From IMG/VR virus record IMGVR_UViG_3300046804_001715, positions 1 to 24,853 of that record: a stretch of 24,853 nt of DNA; one strand, given 5' to 3'. Below are positions 7,747-12,340 of this stretch, piece after piece. The position numbers and the translations under genes are program-made. The notes beneath the pieces were generated by a model. The model was not told the DNA's origin and did no database searches. It saw only the letters and a list, made by a program, of their open reading frames with translations. The stretch comes from a virus. Position 1 is the stretch's first letter, and every line of letters begins with the position of its first letter.

Positions 7747-7774
7747 AAAGGGGGCATATGCCCCCTTTCGTTTT
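7747..7774. terminator. Rho-independent terminator
   Basis: A palindrome of AAAGGGGGCAT and ATGCCCCCTTT (7747-7768) followed by CGTTTT. It ends the rightward unit; read leftward it is preceded by the last codons of the converging gene and followed by TTTTTTATT, so it may work both ways. Confidence 0.9.
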
Positions 7775-7904
7775 ATCTAATCGTTGCAATCTGTGCTGCT
7801 TTACGACGCTGTTCTTTTTCAATCTGTTCTTTAATCATCTGAAGAACATTGAGCTTACGCTCTTCTACGTTATATTTAACGCCACGATATGTTGCTGTTG
7901 TCAT
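7773..7904 (-). CDS. DUF4278-like 43-residue protein
   Basis: MTTATYRGVKYNVEERKLNV carries the YRGVxY signature of the short DUF4278 proteins frequent in cyanobacteria and their phages; the rest is a charged helix. Function unknown in the family. AAGGAG lies 8 nt before the ATG. Last gene of a leftward group, its stop touching the terminator that also ends the converging operon. Confidence 0.75.
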   Translation of the reverse strand: MTTATYRGVKYNVEERKLNVLQMIKEQIEKEQRRKAAQIATIR

Positions 7905-7943
7905 TAGGTATCTCCTTAGTTGTTTAGGTTAAAGAGCGTTCCT

Positions 7944-8096
7944 TCAGTCAACCTTTGCGTCTATTTTACACTCTTTGGGAGATATTTGTTTAATCTCCCA
8001 AATTAAATCATTCTTTGCTTGCTTTGGGAGTTCCTGTTTATAAACTCTTCCAGCAATTAGTTGTGCTTGCAAACATGTAAGAATGAGTGTCTCCAT
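7944..8096 (-). CDS. 50-residue protein controlled by a glutamine riboswitch
   Basis: ATG at 8096 reads METLILTCLQAQLIAGRVYK, a hydrophobic-amphipathic helix, followed by a basic, polar C-terminus (KQELPKQAKND). No known family recognised. Immediately upstream is a Downstream-peptide type glutamine aptamer, a class named for controlling such short genes. The reading frame stays open upstream through the aptamer but has no ATG, GTG or TTG there, so translation from 8096 is preferred. No Shine-Dalgarno is visible, fitting control by leader structure. A role in sensing or changing host nitrogen status is inference. Confidence 0.7.
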   Translation of the reverse strand: METLILTCLQAQLIAGRVYKQELPKQAKNDLIWEIKQISPKECKIDAKVD

Positions 8097-8100
8097 AGAT

Positions 8101-8148
8101 GAACGACCCGTTCCGAGTTGTCTTACTTCCGTCCCAAAGGGATGAACG
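8101..8148 (-). promoter_or_regulatory. Glutamine riboswitch (glutamine-II / Downstream-peptide class)
   Basis: Reverse strand from 8148: CGTTCATCC, a short hairpin (TCCC-TTT-GGGA), then ACGGAAGTAAG and a closing GGAACG (8114-8109) that pairs with the opening CGTTC (P1). The invariant CGUUCA and GACGGAAGUA blocks are the hallmark of cyanobacterial and cyanophage glutamine aptamers. A second CGTTC (8105-8101), 4 nt before the ATG, can pair with the P1 3' strand in a GAACG-GGT-CGTTC hairpin, giving two exclusive folds. Ligand assignment rests on family knowledge. Confidence 0.8.
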
Positions 8149-8157
8149 TATTGTATA

Positions 8158-8165
8158 TATTTATC
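8158..8165 (-). promoter_or_regulatory. Late promoter motif GATAAATA before the riboswitch
   Basis: Reverse strand GATAAATA (8165-8158), one mismatch from the T4 late box. T4 spacing puts the start at 8152, 4 nt before the aptamer P1, leaving almost no extra leader. Confidence 0.5.
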
Positions 8166-8190
8166 TACTATTGTAGTATATTATACAAAA

Positions 8191-8264
8191 TGGGAAATCC
8201 TGGACTCGAACCAGGCACCTCACGATTATCAGTCGTGCGCTCTAACCAACTGAGCTAATCTCCC
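8191..8264 (-). tRNA. tRNA-Ile (GAU)
   Basis: 74 nt. Acceptor GGGAGAT/ATTTCCC with discriminator A, anticodon loop CTGATAA (GAT) on a 5-bp stem, T-arm CCTGG-TTCGAGT-CCAGG. CCA is not encoded. First of three closely packed tRNAs. Confidence 0.96.
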
Positions 8265-8268
8265 AAGG

Positions 8269-8350
8269 TGGGCAGGGAGGGATTTGAACCCCCGTAGGCA
8301 GAGCCAGCGGATTTACAGTCCGCCTCCATTAACCACTCGGACACCTACCC
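8269..8350 (-). tRNA. tRNA-Tyr (GUA)
   Basis: 82 nt, class II with a long variable arm. Acceptor GGGTAGG/CCTGCCC, anticodon loop CTGTAAA (GTA) on GCGGA/TCCGC, T-loop TTCAAAT. Four bases from tRNA-Ile. Confidence 0.96.
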
Positions 8351-8353
8351 AAA

Positions 8354-8425
8354 CTCCCCCACCTCGATTCGAACGAGGAACCTTAGAGTTAACAGCTCTC
8401 TGCTCTGCCGTTGAGCTATAGGGGA
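8354..8425 (-). tRNA. tRNA-Asn (GUU)
   Basis: 72 nt. Acceptor TCCCCTA/TGGGGGA, anticodon loop CTGTTAA (GTT), T-arm CCTCG-TTCGAAT-CGAGG. The base pair at 27-43 is a G-A mismatch; the other arms are intact. Confidence 0.94.
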
Positions 8426-8431
8426 ATGAAA

Positions 8432-8602
8432 TCAGGATTGCTTACAATCCATCATGTATTCTACTGTGTTTGCAATGTCATTCATGGCATCGCGTAGATG
8501 TGGTTGTTGACCACTCTCTTGTCTAACAATTGGTCGATGGTCATCTGTGAGAGACCAACGCCATTGATTCATGTGAGTGCAATACCACAGATTAATTTTC
8601 AT
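8432..8602 (-). CDS. Hypothetical 56-residue protein
   Basis: Start chosen at ATG 8602 (MKINLWYCTHMNQWRWSLTD), which overlaps the stop of the gene before by 11 nt; longer in-frame extensions would run through that gene. The protein is rich in Trp, Gln and His and ends in a helix (LRDAMNDIANTVEYMMD). No family recognised. It sits between tRNA-Asn and tRNA-Gly, 6 nt before tRNA-Asn, so it is probably co-transcribed with the tRNAs. Confidence 0.7.
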   Translation of the reverse strand: MKINLWYCTHMNQWRWSLTDDHRPIVRQESGQQPHLRDAMNDIANTVEYMMDCKQS

Positions 8603-8747
8603 GTTTGAAATGTTCCAGTCGTAACCAATTGGCGAGTGCGTTGAGTTGCATTCTTTTGTCTTCAGTGAAATCATGATGTTTATTAAAAAGATAGAAATCA
8701 ATAGCTTCAAGTGCCAATTGTCTGTCTGCTTGTGAAATAAGTGACAT
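8592..8747 (-). CDS. Hypothetical 51-residue protein
   Basis: ATG at 8747 reads MSLISQADRQLALEAIDFYL, a helical, charged protein (NKHHDFTEDKRMQLNALANW) without recognised motif. GAGGA lies 9 nt upstream but inside a hairpin (TTATCC-TTGA-GGATAA on the reverse strand, 8768-8753), which may limit translation or mark an RNA processing site after tRNA-Gly. Overlaps the following gene by 11 nt. Confidence 0.7.
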   Translation of the reverse strand: MSLISQADRQLALEAIDFYLFNKHHDFTEDKRMQLNALANWLRLEHFKHEN

Positions 8748-8769
8748 GTTATTTATCCTCAAGGATAAG

Positions 8770-8841
8770 AGCGGAGTATCGGATTCGAACCGACGACATC
8801 TAACTTGGAAGGATAGCGTTCTACCACTGAACTAACTCCGC
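8770..8841 (-). tRNA. tRNA-Gly (UCC)
   Basis: 72 nt. Acceptor GCGGAGT/ACTCCGC, anticodon loop CTTCCAA (TCC), T-arm GTCGG-TTCGAAT-CCGAT, discriminator T. Followed within 25 nt by a small gene. Confidence 0.96.
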
Positions 8842-9014
8842 AGGTGCTCTCCACTACACTATATATCTGCTACGATACTATGTAGTTTTGAGCGTTTCCC
8901 TGCCTAAACAGGGAGGGATGATAGAGGCTTGATTGCGAAAGGCAATCTGTTTGAGCATATCATAGGACCGTGCCAATCTCGGACTAGGCTAACTTATACT
9001 ACCTGGCCAGATAG
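8842..9014 (-). other. Structured non-coding spacer between tRNA-Leu and tRNA-Gly
   Basis: 173 nt without a plausible gene but full of pairing. On the + strand: CCCTG/CAGGG (about 8899-8914), a long stem-loop with ATGATA/TATCAT arms enclosing GATTGC-GAAAG-GCAATC (about 8930-8967), CTACCTGGCCAGATAG (about 8999-9014), and CTAC-GATACTAT-GTAG (about 8870-8885). Probably part of the tRNA precursor transcript; possibly one or more stable small RNAs like the RNA C/D species of the T4 tRNA cluster (analogy only). Confidence 0.55.
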
Positions 9015-9052
9015 TTGGCGTCTTTCTAGGCTATCTGCCTAACGACTACCAA
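9015..9052 (-). ncRNA. Covarying 38-nt hairpin element, copy A (after tRNA-Leu)
   Basis: Begins at the base after the tRNA-Leu discriminator. Three stacked helices: TTGG/CCAA (outer), GTC/GAC, and TAGGC/GCCTA closing an AGATA loop, separated by small internal loops. The other copy at 12211-12248 has the same length and 32 of 38 bases; it keeps every pair through two compensatory swaps (9020-9046 G-C versus C-G; 9029-9039 G-C versus T-A). Strand is inferred from the tRNAs. Confidence 0.75.
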
Positions 9053-9134
9053 TGTCGGTAAGAGGACTTGAACCTCCACGAATTACTTCACTGGAACCTA
9101 AACCCAGCGCGTCTACCAATTCCGCCATACCGAC
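9053..9134 (-). tRNA. tRNA-Leu (UAG)
   Basis: 82 nt, class II. Acceptor GTCGGTA/TACCGAC, D-arm with GGTAGAC, anticodon loop TTTAGGT (TAG) on CTGGG/TCCAG, T-loop TTCAAGT. The 38-nt hairpin follows its discriminator base directly. Confidence 0.95.
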
Positions 9135-9136
9135 GA

Positions 9137-9273
9137 GGTGGGGGAGGTCAACCCCCCGTGTGAGCAGGCTCGCCACTTGCCCTTTGACCAGAGGCAAGAA
9201 ACTGGGCGGGAGTTATCCCATCCGCACCACCAATTCTTTAAAGAGAAATTGGAAACTCATCGAGGGGGTTTCC
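9137..9273. other. GC-rich region of consecutive hairpins, possible structured RNA
   Basis: No convincing gene. Perfect arms occur one after another: GGGGG/CCCCC (9140-9156), GAGC-AG-GCTC with outer GTG/CAC (9158-9176), CTTGCC/GGCAAG (9176-9198), GGGA-GTTA-TCCC (9208-9219), CCAATT/AATTGG (9230-9252) and GGAAAC/GTTTCC (9251-9273, alternative to the last). GC content is well above the AT-rich flanks. It resembles a tRNA precursor but no clean cloverleaf folds. Bases 9274-9361 are AT-rich with nothing recognisable. Confidence 0.5.
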
Positions 9274-9361
9274 CGACCAGGGCAAGTTTAATGTCATTCC
9301 GAGACAGGTATTATTCTTGTCCTAAAAAATTATTCCAAACATTATCTAATACTAATATCAT

Positions 9362-9565
9362 TTATATCTCAGCATTTTTCACTAAATCTTCAGTAGCAGC
9401 ATTGATAGCTTCTTCTGGAGTATCATACGGTCCTACATTTACTTCATCATATATGTAATAATATTTTTCATTTAATTCTAACAACTCAAAGTATGTAGTA
9501 ATAGAATCTCCGTTTGAGAGAGGTTCCACGATACGCATCTGCATTGGATTTGTATGAAATTCCAT
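9362..9565 (-). CDS. Hypothetical 67-residue acidic protein
   Basis: MEFHTNPMQMRIVEPLSNGD opens an acidic protein with alternating polar-aromatic pattern (YYYIYDEVNVGPYDTPEEAI) suggesting a small beta sheet followed by a helix. It loosely resembles the short DYxxTPEEA-type phage proteins but no family is recognised. It follows cpeT by 36 nt on the same strand and is probably in that operon. Confidence 0.7.
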   Translation of the reverse strand: MEFHTNPMQMRIVEPLSNGDSITTYFELLELNEKYYYIYDEVNVGPYDTPEEAINAATEDLVKNAEI

Positions 9566-9601
9566 AATAATTACAGGGTAAACTTGACTCCACCAGTGCT
9601 G

Positions 9602-10057
9602 TTAAAGTCCATCCGTGACTTGTTTTTCAAAGATATATAGGTCTCTTCCACCCCACACAACTTTGTTATCTTTTATTCCAGCATCATAGCATATAACTTC
9701 TTTTCCTGTCAAGGTCATTCTAGATTCTAGGATTGCATCATAAATTATACACTCTCCTAAATTTTTTCCTTCCCAAGTAAATTCATGTTTTTCAAAAATA
9801 ATATCGCTTGGATGTTTATTCCAATTAATATCAAAATTTCTCACAATAATATTGTCACCTAGAGTTTCAATACGGTGAAACTTTTCACGATAAGGAGCAT
9901 CTTCGCCAGCATAATTATACCAGTGCTTTGAATGTAATTCTTCTGCTCCAATTTTTTCCCAATAACAATGAATATATGCAAACTTGGATGGATTTACAAA
10001 TGCTTGATTTCTATTATGATATCTACCAAGCAAGAATGACAGGAAATCTTCTATCAT
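9602..10057 (-). CDS. cpeT: CpeT-like phycobiliprotein bilin lyase
   Basis: 151 residues. The pattern YHNRNQAFVNPSKFAYIH near the N-terminus, a later PYREKFHRI and the C-terminal order of a Cys, an L.SRMTLTG.E strand, a YDAG turn, a V.WGG step and IFEKQ match the CpeT/CpcT family, which attaches chromophores to phycoerythrin or phycocyanin beta subunits. Host enzymes are near 200 residues; phage forms are shorter, as here. Phage CpeT is thought to act on light harvesting during infection. The ATG overlaps the previous stop (ATGA). Family assignment is from residue pattern; activity is not shown. Confidence 0.8.
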   Translation of the reverse strand: MIEDFLSFLLGRYHNRNQAFVNPSKFAYIHCYWEKIGAEELHSKHWYNYAGEDAPYREKFHRIETLGDNIIVRNFDINWNKHPSDIIFEKHEFTWEGKNLGECIIYDAILESRMTLTGKEVICYDAGIKDNKVVWGGRDLYIFEKQVTDGL

Positions 10058-10335
10058 GAAAGGTCTATTAATTTATTATCAGTATATTTAAAATCATACT
10101 GCACTTTACCATCTTCTCTTTCTGTTTTGTTAATAGAAATGAGACCTTGTGCTGAAGTATTACCTTCTTTTGCTGCTTTCTCTATCCGCTCTACAAACAA
10201 AACTGCATCGAGATCTACAAGTGCCTTAGAGATAGCAGAGATTACATAAACATTCTCACTATCAGAAAGAAGTTTAAGTGCTGTGCGAAGAGCACTCTCT
10301 GCTTTTTCTACTTGATACTTAACTGAATCACTCAT
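10054..10335 (-). CDS. Hypothetical 93-residue protein upstream of cpeT
   Basis: Start chosen at ATG 10335 (MSDSVKYQVEKAESALRTAL), which overlaps the upstream stop by 8 nt; earlier in-frame ATGs would lie within that gene. The first 60 residues are a long amphipathic helix pair (KLLSDSENVYVISAISKAL), the rest short strands with charged residues. Unrecognised. Couples to cpeT through ATGA. Confidence 0.75.
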   Translation of the reverse strand: MSDSVKYQVEKAESALRTALKLLSDSENVYVISAISKALVDLDAVLFVERIEKAAKEGNTSAQGLISINKTEREDGKVQYDFKYTDNKLIDLS

Positions 10336-10597
10336 CTTCATCGTAGTCATCCTCTTTAACGTAGCATGGAACAGTGTCTGGGTCAAGCCACTTAGTATAC
10401 TCAAAGTCTTCAATCGCTGTCATAAACTGCATCTCGTTATCGCAGAGATACATGTCACGGTAGCGACCAGTGTATGAATCTACTTTTTGAATACGGCAAT
10501 CAGGTTTGCCATTAATTTCTAAAGTGCCTACTTGCACATATCGATAGGGAAAACGATCAAGAATGGTCTTCACGCGGCTTTGGTTTGTTACACTCAT
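10328..10597 (-). CDS. Hypothetical 89-residue protein
   Basis: MSVTNQSRVKTILDRFPYRY starts the protein; the middle has beta character (YVQVGTLEINGKPDCRIQKV) and the C-terminus is very acidic (KEDDYDEDE). No family recognised. A promoter-like sequence (10628-10657) inside the upstream gene would start RNA about 24 nt before this ATG. It overlaps the next gene by 8 nt and the zinc-ribbon gene by 41 nt. Confidence 0.72.
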   Translation of the reverse strand: MSVTNQSRVKTILDRFPYRYVQVGTLEINGKPDCRIQKVDSYTGRYRDMYLCDNEMQFMTAIEDFEYTKWLDPDTVPCYVKEDDYDEDE

Positions 10598-10739
10598 TGC
10601 AGTAGTAGGAGAATCCTGTATGAAAGTATTTTACCACTTGGTAGTGGTCCTTGTCAAGCGGTTTGTCTTGGTGACACTTGGAGCACTGTCTAGTCCCACC
10701 ACCAACAAAGGTTTGTGAGCGTGTTGAGAAACTGCTCAT
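10557..10739 (-). CDS. Small zinc-ribbon protein, 60 residues
   Basis: ATG at 10739 reads MSSFSTRSQTFVGGGTRQCS. Two CxxC knuckles (CSKC and CNEC, 28 residues between) separated by a KPLDKDHYQVVKYFHTGFSYY segment fit a treble-clef or zinc-ribbon fold, often seen in small HNH-less phage proteins that bind nucleic acid. No catalytic residues are visible. It overlaps the gene before by 50 nt and the gene after by 41 nt. Confidence 0.65.
   Translation of the reverse strand: MSSFSTRSQTFVGGGTRQCSKCHQDKPLDKDHYQVVKYFHTGFSYYCNECNKPKPREDHS
10628..10657 (-). promoter_or_regulatory. Intragenic sigma70-type promoter
   Basis: Reverse strand TTGACA (10657-10652), 18 bp, TAAAAT (10633-10628), inside the zinc-ribbon gene and facing the 89-residue gene and cpeT. 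Confidence 0.55.
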
Positions 10740-11262
10740 GATAGACCGTGCGACTTGGATTGGGTTTACCATCTTTCATGTCTTGGAGATACTGTATTAT
10801 ACCACGAACTACTGGTGTGTCTTGGAAGTATTCGTGCATTCGGTAACAATCAAACTTTTCAATGTATTCAATGAAGTCATGTAATGGATCCATGTTACGA
10901 CGGTAAGCATAGATGAATACATCTTCATCTTTGATACCTTCTTTGTTGATGATATCTAATGGATAAAACTTTTCTCCATCCTCATCTCTTTCTTCTTTTG
11001 GTGCGAACTTAAAGTGCAGACCATCGTAATACTTGTCATGTAACTCTTCATCTGGTGCTACACGAACTCTTTCATTTTCTTTCAGAATGTATTCCATGCG
11101 ACCTTTCGCAGATTCGTTAGTCAAACGGAACACAATGTTGCCGATGTAATAATCTACAGGACCACCACACATATTATTAGACCTTCTCTTTCTAAATGAG
11201 AGATGAGTAATCTCAAATCCAGGCTCTTCCTCTTCAATTCCTGTTAATCCTTGTGACAACAT
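10690..11262 (-). CDS. Hypothetical 190-residue protein
   Basis: ATG at 11262 (MLSQGLTGIEEEEPGFEITH) is preferred over a TTG two codons upstream because GAGAGG lies 8 nt before it. The protein is acidic, rich in aromatic residues, with strands in the first half (DYYIGNIVFRLTN) and helices later (HDFIEYIEKFDCYRMHEYF), ending in WWWD. No motif or family recognised. Largest unknown in this leftward unit; a 71-residue gene ends 3 nt upstream, suggesting an operon. Confidence 0.8.
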   Translation of the reverse strand: MLSQGLTGIEEEEPGFEITHLSFRKRRSNNMCGGPVDYYIGNIVFRLTNESAKGRMEYILKENERVRVAPDEELHDKYYDGLHFKFAPKEERDEDGEKFYPLDIINKEGIKDEDVFIYAYRRNMDPLHDFIEYIEKFDCYRMHEYFQDTPVVRGIIQYLQDMKDGKPNPSRTVYHEQFLNTLTNLCWWWD

Positions 11263-11264
11263 AA

Positions 11265-11480
11265 TCAATACCTCTCAGGGATTTGGTCGTAATCTAATGG
11301 ATGGTCTTGTTTCTTTTCTTGTTTGCGAAATTTTTTAAGATCTTCAAATAAATGTTTGATTTTTTTATATGCTTCGTTAGCATCTTCTTTACCTGCCATC
11401 TCAGCAGCAATAATGTATTCTACTTTTTTACCGAAGTCAAATAGGTGATATTCAAAATCTGTTTGATGTTGATAAGACAT
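11265..11480 (-). CDS. Hypothetical 71-residue charged protein
   Basis: ATG at 11480 (MSYQHQTDFEYHLFDFGKKV) has an excellent GGAGG 5 nt upstream. Longer in-frame readings run through the tRNA gene beside it and are artefacts. The protein is helical and highly charged (KKIKHLFEDLKKFRKQEKKQD), like a small coiled-coil or nucleic-acid-binding protein; not recognised. Starts 25 nt downstream of the atypical tRNA. Confidence 0.8.
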   Translation of the reverse strand: MSYQHQTDFEYHLFDFGKKVEYIIAAEMAGKEDANEAYKKIKHLFEDLKKFRKQEKKQDHPLDYDQIPERY

Positions 11481-11504
11481 TTGACCTCCTTTGTTTATTG
11501 TATA

Positions 11505-11597
11505 TAGGGGCGGAGGGACTCGAACCCCCAACCGCACGGTAATCTGCCGTATACGAAAGGTATAAGCTTTCCGCTCTGCCAATTGAGCTACACCCCC
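11505..11597 (-). tRNA. Atypical tRNA, possibly Ile (UAU), with extra hairpin
   Basis: 93 nt. Acceptor GGGGGTG/CGCCCCT, a class I D-arm (GCTC-AATTGGCA-GAGC) and a perfect T-arm (GGGGG-TTCGAGT-CCCTC). Between D- and T-arms are 43 nt instead of about 23: a first hairpin GAAAG-CTTATAC-CTTTC, whose loop gives anticodon TAT, and a second TACGG-CAGATTA-CCGTG, whose 7-nt loop lacks U33. Either a long variable arm or an insertion in a class I tRNA. Reading AUA would suit an AT-rich phage. Confidence 0.6.
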
Positions 11598-11601
11598 ATA
11601 G

Positions 11602-11674
11602 TGCTGGTTGCGAGGATCGAACTCGCCTCCCATCGATTATGAGTCGATTGCATTCACCAGATTGCTAAACCAGC
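11602..11674 (-). tRNA. tRNA with CAU anticodon (Met, or Ile2)
   Basis: 73 nt. Acceptor GCTGGTT/AACCAGC, D-arm GCA/TGC, anticodon loop CTCATAA on ATCGA/TCGAT, T-arm GCGAG-TTCGATC-CTCGC. Acceptor starts with a paired G, so it is not initiator-like; elongator Met and lysidine-type Ile2 cannot be separated by eye. Confidence 0.93.
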
Positions 11675-11684
11675 ATGTATTAAA

Positions 11685-11757
11685 TGGAGAATAGCGGACT
11701 CGAACCGCTGACCTCCTGCTTGCAAAGCAGGCGCTCTACCAACTAAGCTAATTCCCC
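11685..11757 (-). tRNA. tRNA-Ala (UGC)
   Basis: 73 nt. Acceptor GGGGAAT/ATTCTCC, anticodon loop TTTGCAA (TGC) on CCTGC/GCAGG, T-arm AGCGG-TTCGAGT-CCGCT. Its first base follows the stop codon of glutaredoxin with no gap. Confidence 0.95.
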
Positions 11758-12030
11758 TCATATCACACACTCCATGTCTTTTTCTTCTTGTAGGCAACCA
11801 ATGCTAGTAAGATATTCAATAGTTTCTGTGCATCCACCCATACGTTGACCATCAATAGATGTCTGAGGGAAAGTTGCTCCTTCACCAAAAATAGTATAAA
11901 ACTCTTCTCGTGAAAAATCTTCTTCTAATTTAAATTGTATGTATTTAACCGTAAAACTATCAAGGATTACCTTGAGTTTACGACAATACTCACAGTTATC
12001 TCGTGTGTAAATAACTAATTGCGAAATCAT
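11758..12030 (-). CDS. nrdC: Glutaredoxin
   Basis: 90 residues with the thioredoxin-fold start QLVIYTRDNCEYCRKLK, active-site Cys13-Glu-Tyr-Cys16, and the TFPQTSIDGQRMGGC segment holding the cis-proline and GG turn for glutathione binding. In T4-like phages glutaredoxin (NrdC) reduces the phage ribonucleotide reductase, whose genes lie at the right end of the window. AGGAGAG precedes the ATG. It lies between tRNA-Pro and tRNA-Ala and its TGA touches tRNA-Ala, so mRNA and tRNA must be cut from one transcript. Length is typical. Confidence 0.9.
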   Translation of the reverse strand: MISQLVIYTRDNCEYCRKLKVILDSFTVKYIQFKLEEDFSREEFYTIFGEGATFPQTSIDGQRMGGCTETIEYLTSIGCLQEEKDMECVI

Positions 12031-12051
12031 TAATCTCTCCTAAAAGAAGAA

Positions 12052-12123
12052 TCGGGGCGGCAGGGATCGAACCTGCGACTTTCTGTTCCCAAAACAGACG
12101 CGCTACCGCTGCGCTACGCCCCG
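12052..12123 (-). tRNA. tRNA-Pro (UGG)
   Basis: 72 nt. Acceptor CGGGGCG/CGCCCCG, anticodon loop TTTGGGA (TGG) on TCTGT/ACAGA, T-arm GCAGG-TTCGATC-CCTGC, discriminator A. Confidence 0.95.
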
Positions 12124-12210
12124 TTGATGGAGTAAGTGTGATATACCTCAAGGATATAACAGTGACTTACCCTCTATCTACGACTCTACGGAAGATACCC
12201 GTAGTAGAAG
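12124..12210 (-). other. Structured spacer between tRNA-Ser and tRNA-Pro
   Basis: 87 nt without a gene. Reverse strand shows CTACGG-GTATCTT-CCGTAG (about 12205-12185) and a longer stem GTAAGT/ACTTAC (about 12171-12132) capped by ATATCC-TTGA-GG-T-ATAT. The CC-TTGA-GG cap recurs in the hairpin before the 51-residue gene (8753-8768). Confidence 0.6.
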
Positions 12211-12248
12211 TTGGTCTCCTTCTATGCTATCTGCATAACGAGTACCAA
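12211..12248 (-). ncRNA. Covarying 38-nt hairpin element, copy B (after tRNA-Ser)
   Basis: Begins directly after the tRNA-Ser(UGA) discriminator. Helices TTGG/CCAA, CTC/GAG and TATGC/GCATA around an AGATA loop; the outer helix can extend by G12210-C12249. Same length and fold as 9015-9052, with swaps at 12216-12242 and 12225-12235 that preserve pairing. Two remaining differences are in internal loops. Confidence 0.75.
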
Positions 12249-12333
12249 CGGAAGTGGTAGGATTCGAACCCACGATGGCTTTCACCATGCTTGTTTTCAA
12301 GACAAGTTCCTTCAACCACTCGGACACACTTCC
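12249..12333 (-). tRNA. tRNA-Ser (UGA)
   Basis: 85 nt, class II. Acceptor GGAAGTG/CACTTCC, discriminator G, anticodon loop CTTGAAA (TGA) on CTTGT/ACAAG, variable arm ATGGTGAAAGCCAT, T-loop TTCGAAT. A consensus promoter ends about 17 bp upstream. Confidence 0.96.
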
Positions 12334-12340
12334 ATTTGTT

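Noticed and set aside
7905-7980. A second glutamine aptamer before the DUF4278-like gene (GAAGGAACGCTC seen)
   Set aside because: Neither the CGTTCA opening nor the ACGGAAGTA block is present.
8097-8170. In-frame extension of the 50-residue gene through the upstream region, which looks protein-like
   Set aside because: There is no ATG, GTG or TTG, and the sequence is explained by glutamine-aptamer consensus.
8750-8757. Late promoter motif GATAAATA before the 51-residue gene
   Set aside because: The predicted start would fall inside the coding sequence, after the ATG.
9137-9231. A further tRNA gene in the GC-rich spacer
   Set aside because: The T-loop lacks TTCRA, the D-loop has no GG and the closing stem competes with the T-stem.
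9052-9458. Rightward open frames of 79 and 106 codons
   Set aside because: They run antisense through tRNA-Leu and the hairpin-rich spacer, lack ribosome sites and look like tRNA shadows.
11481-11633. N-terminal extension of the 71-residue gene to a longer protein
   Set aside because: The extension translates the atypical tRNA; the GGAGG site fixes the start at 11480.
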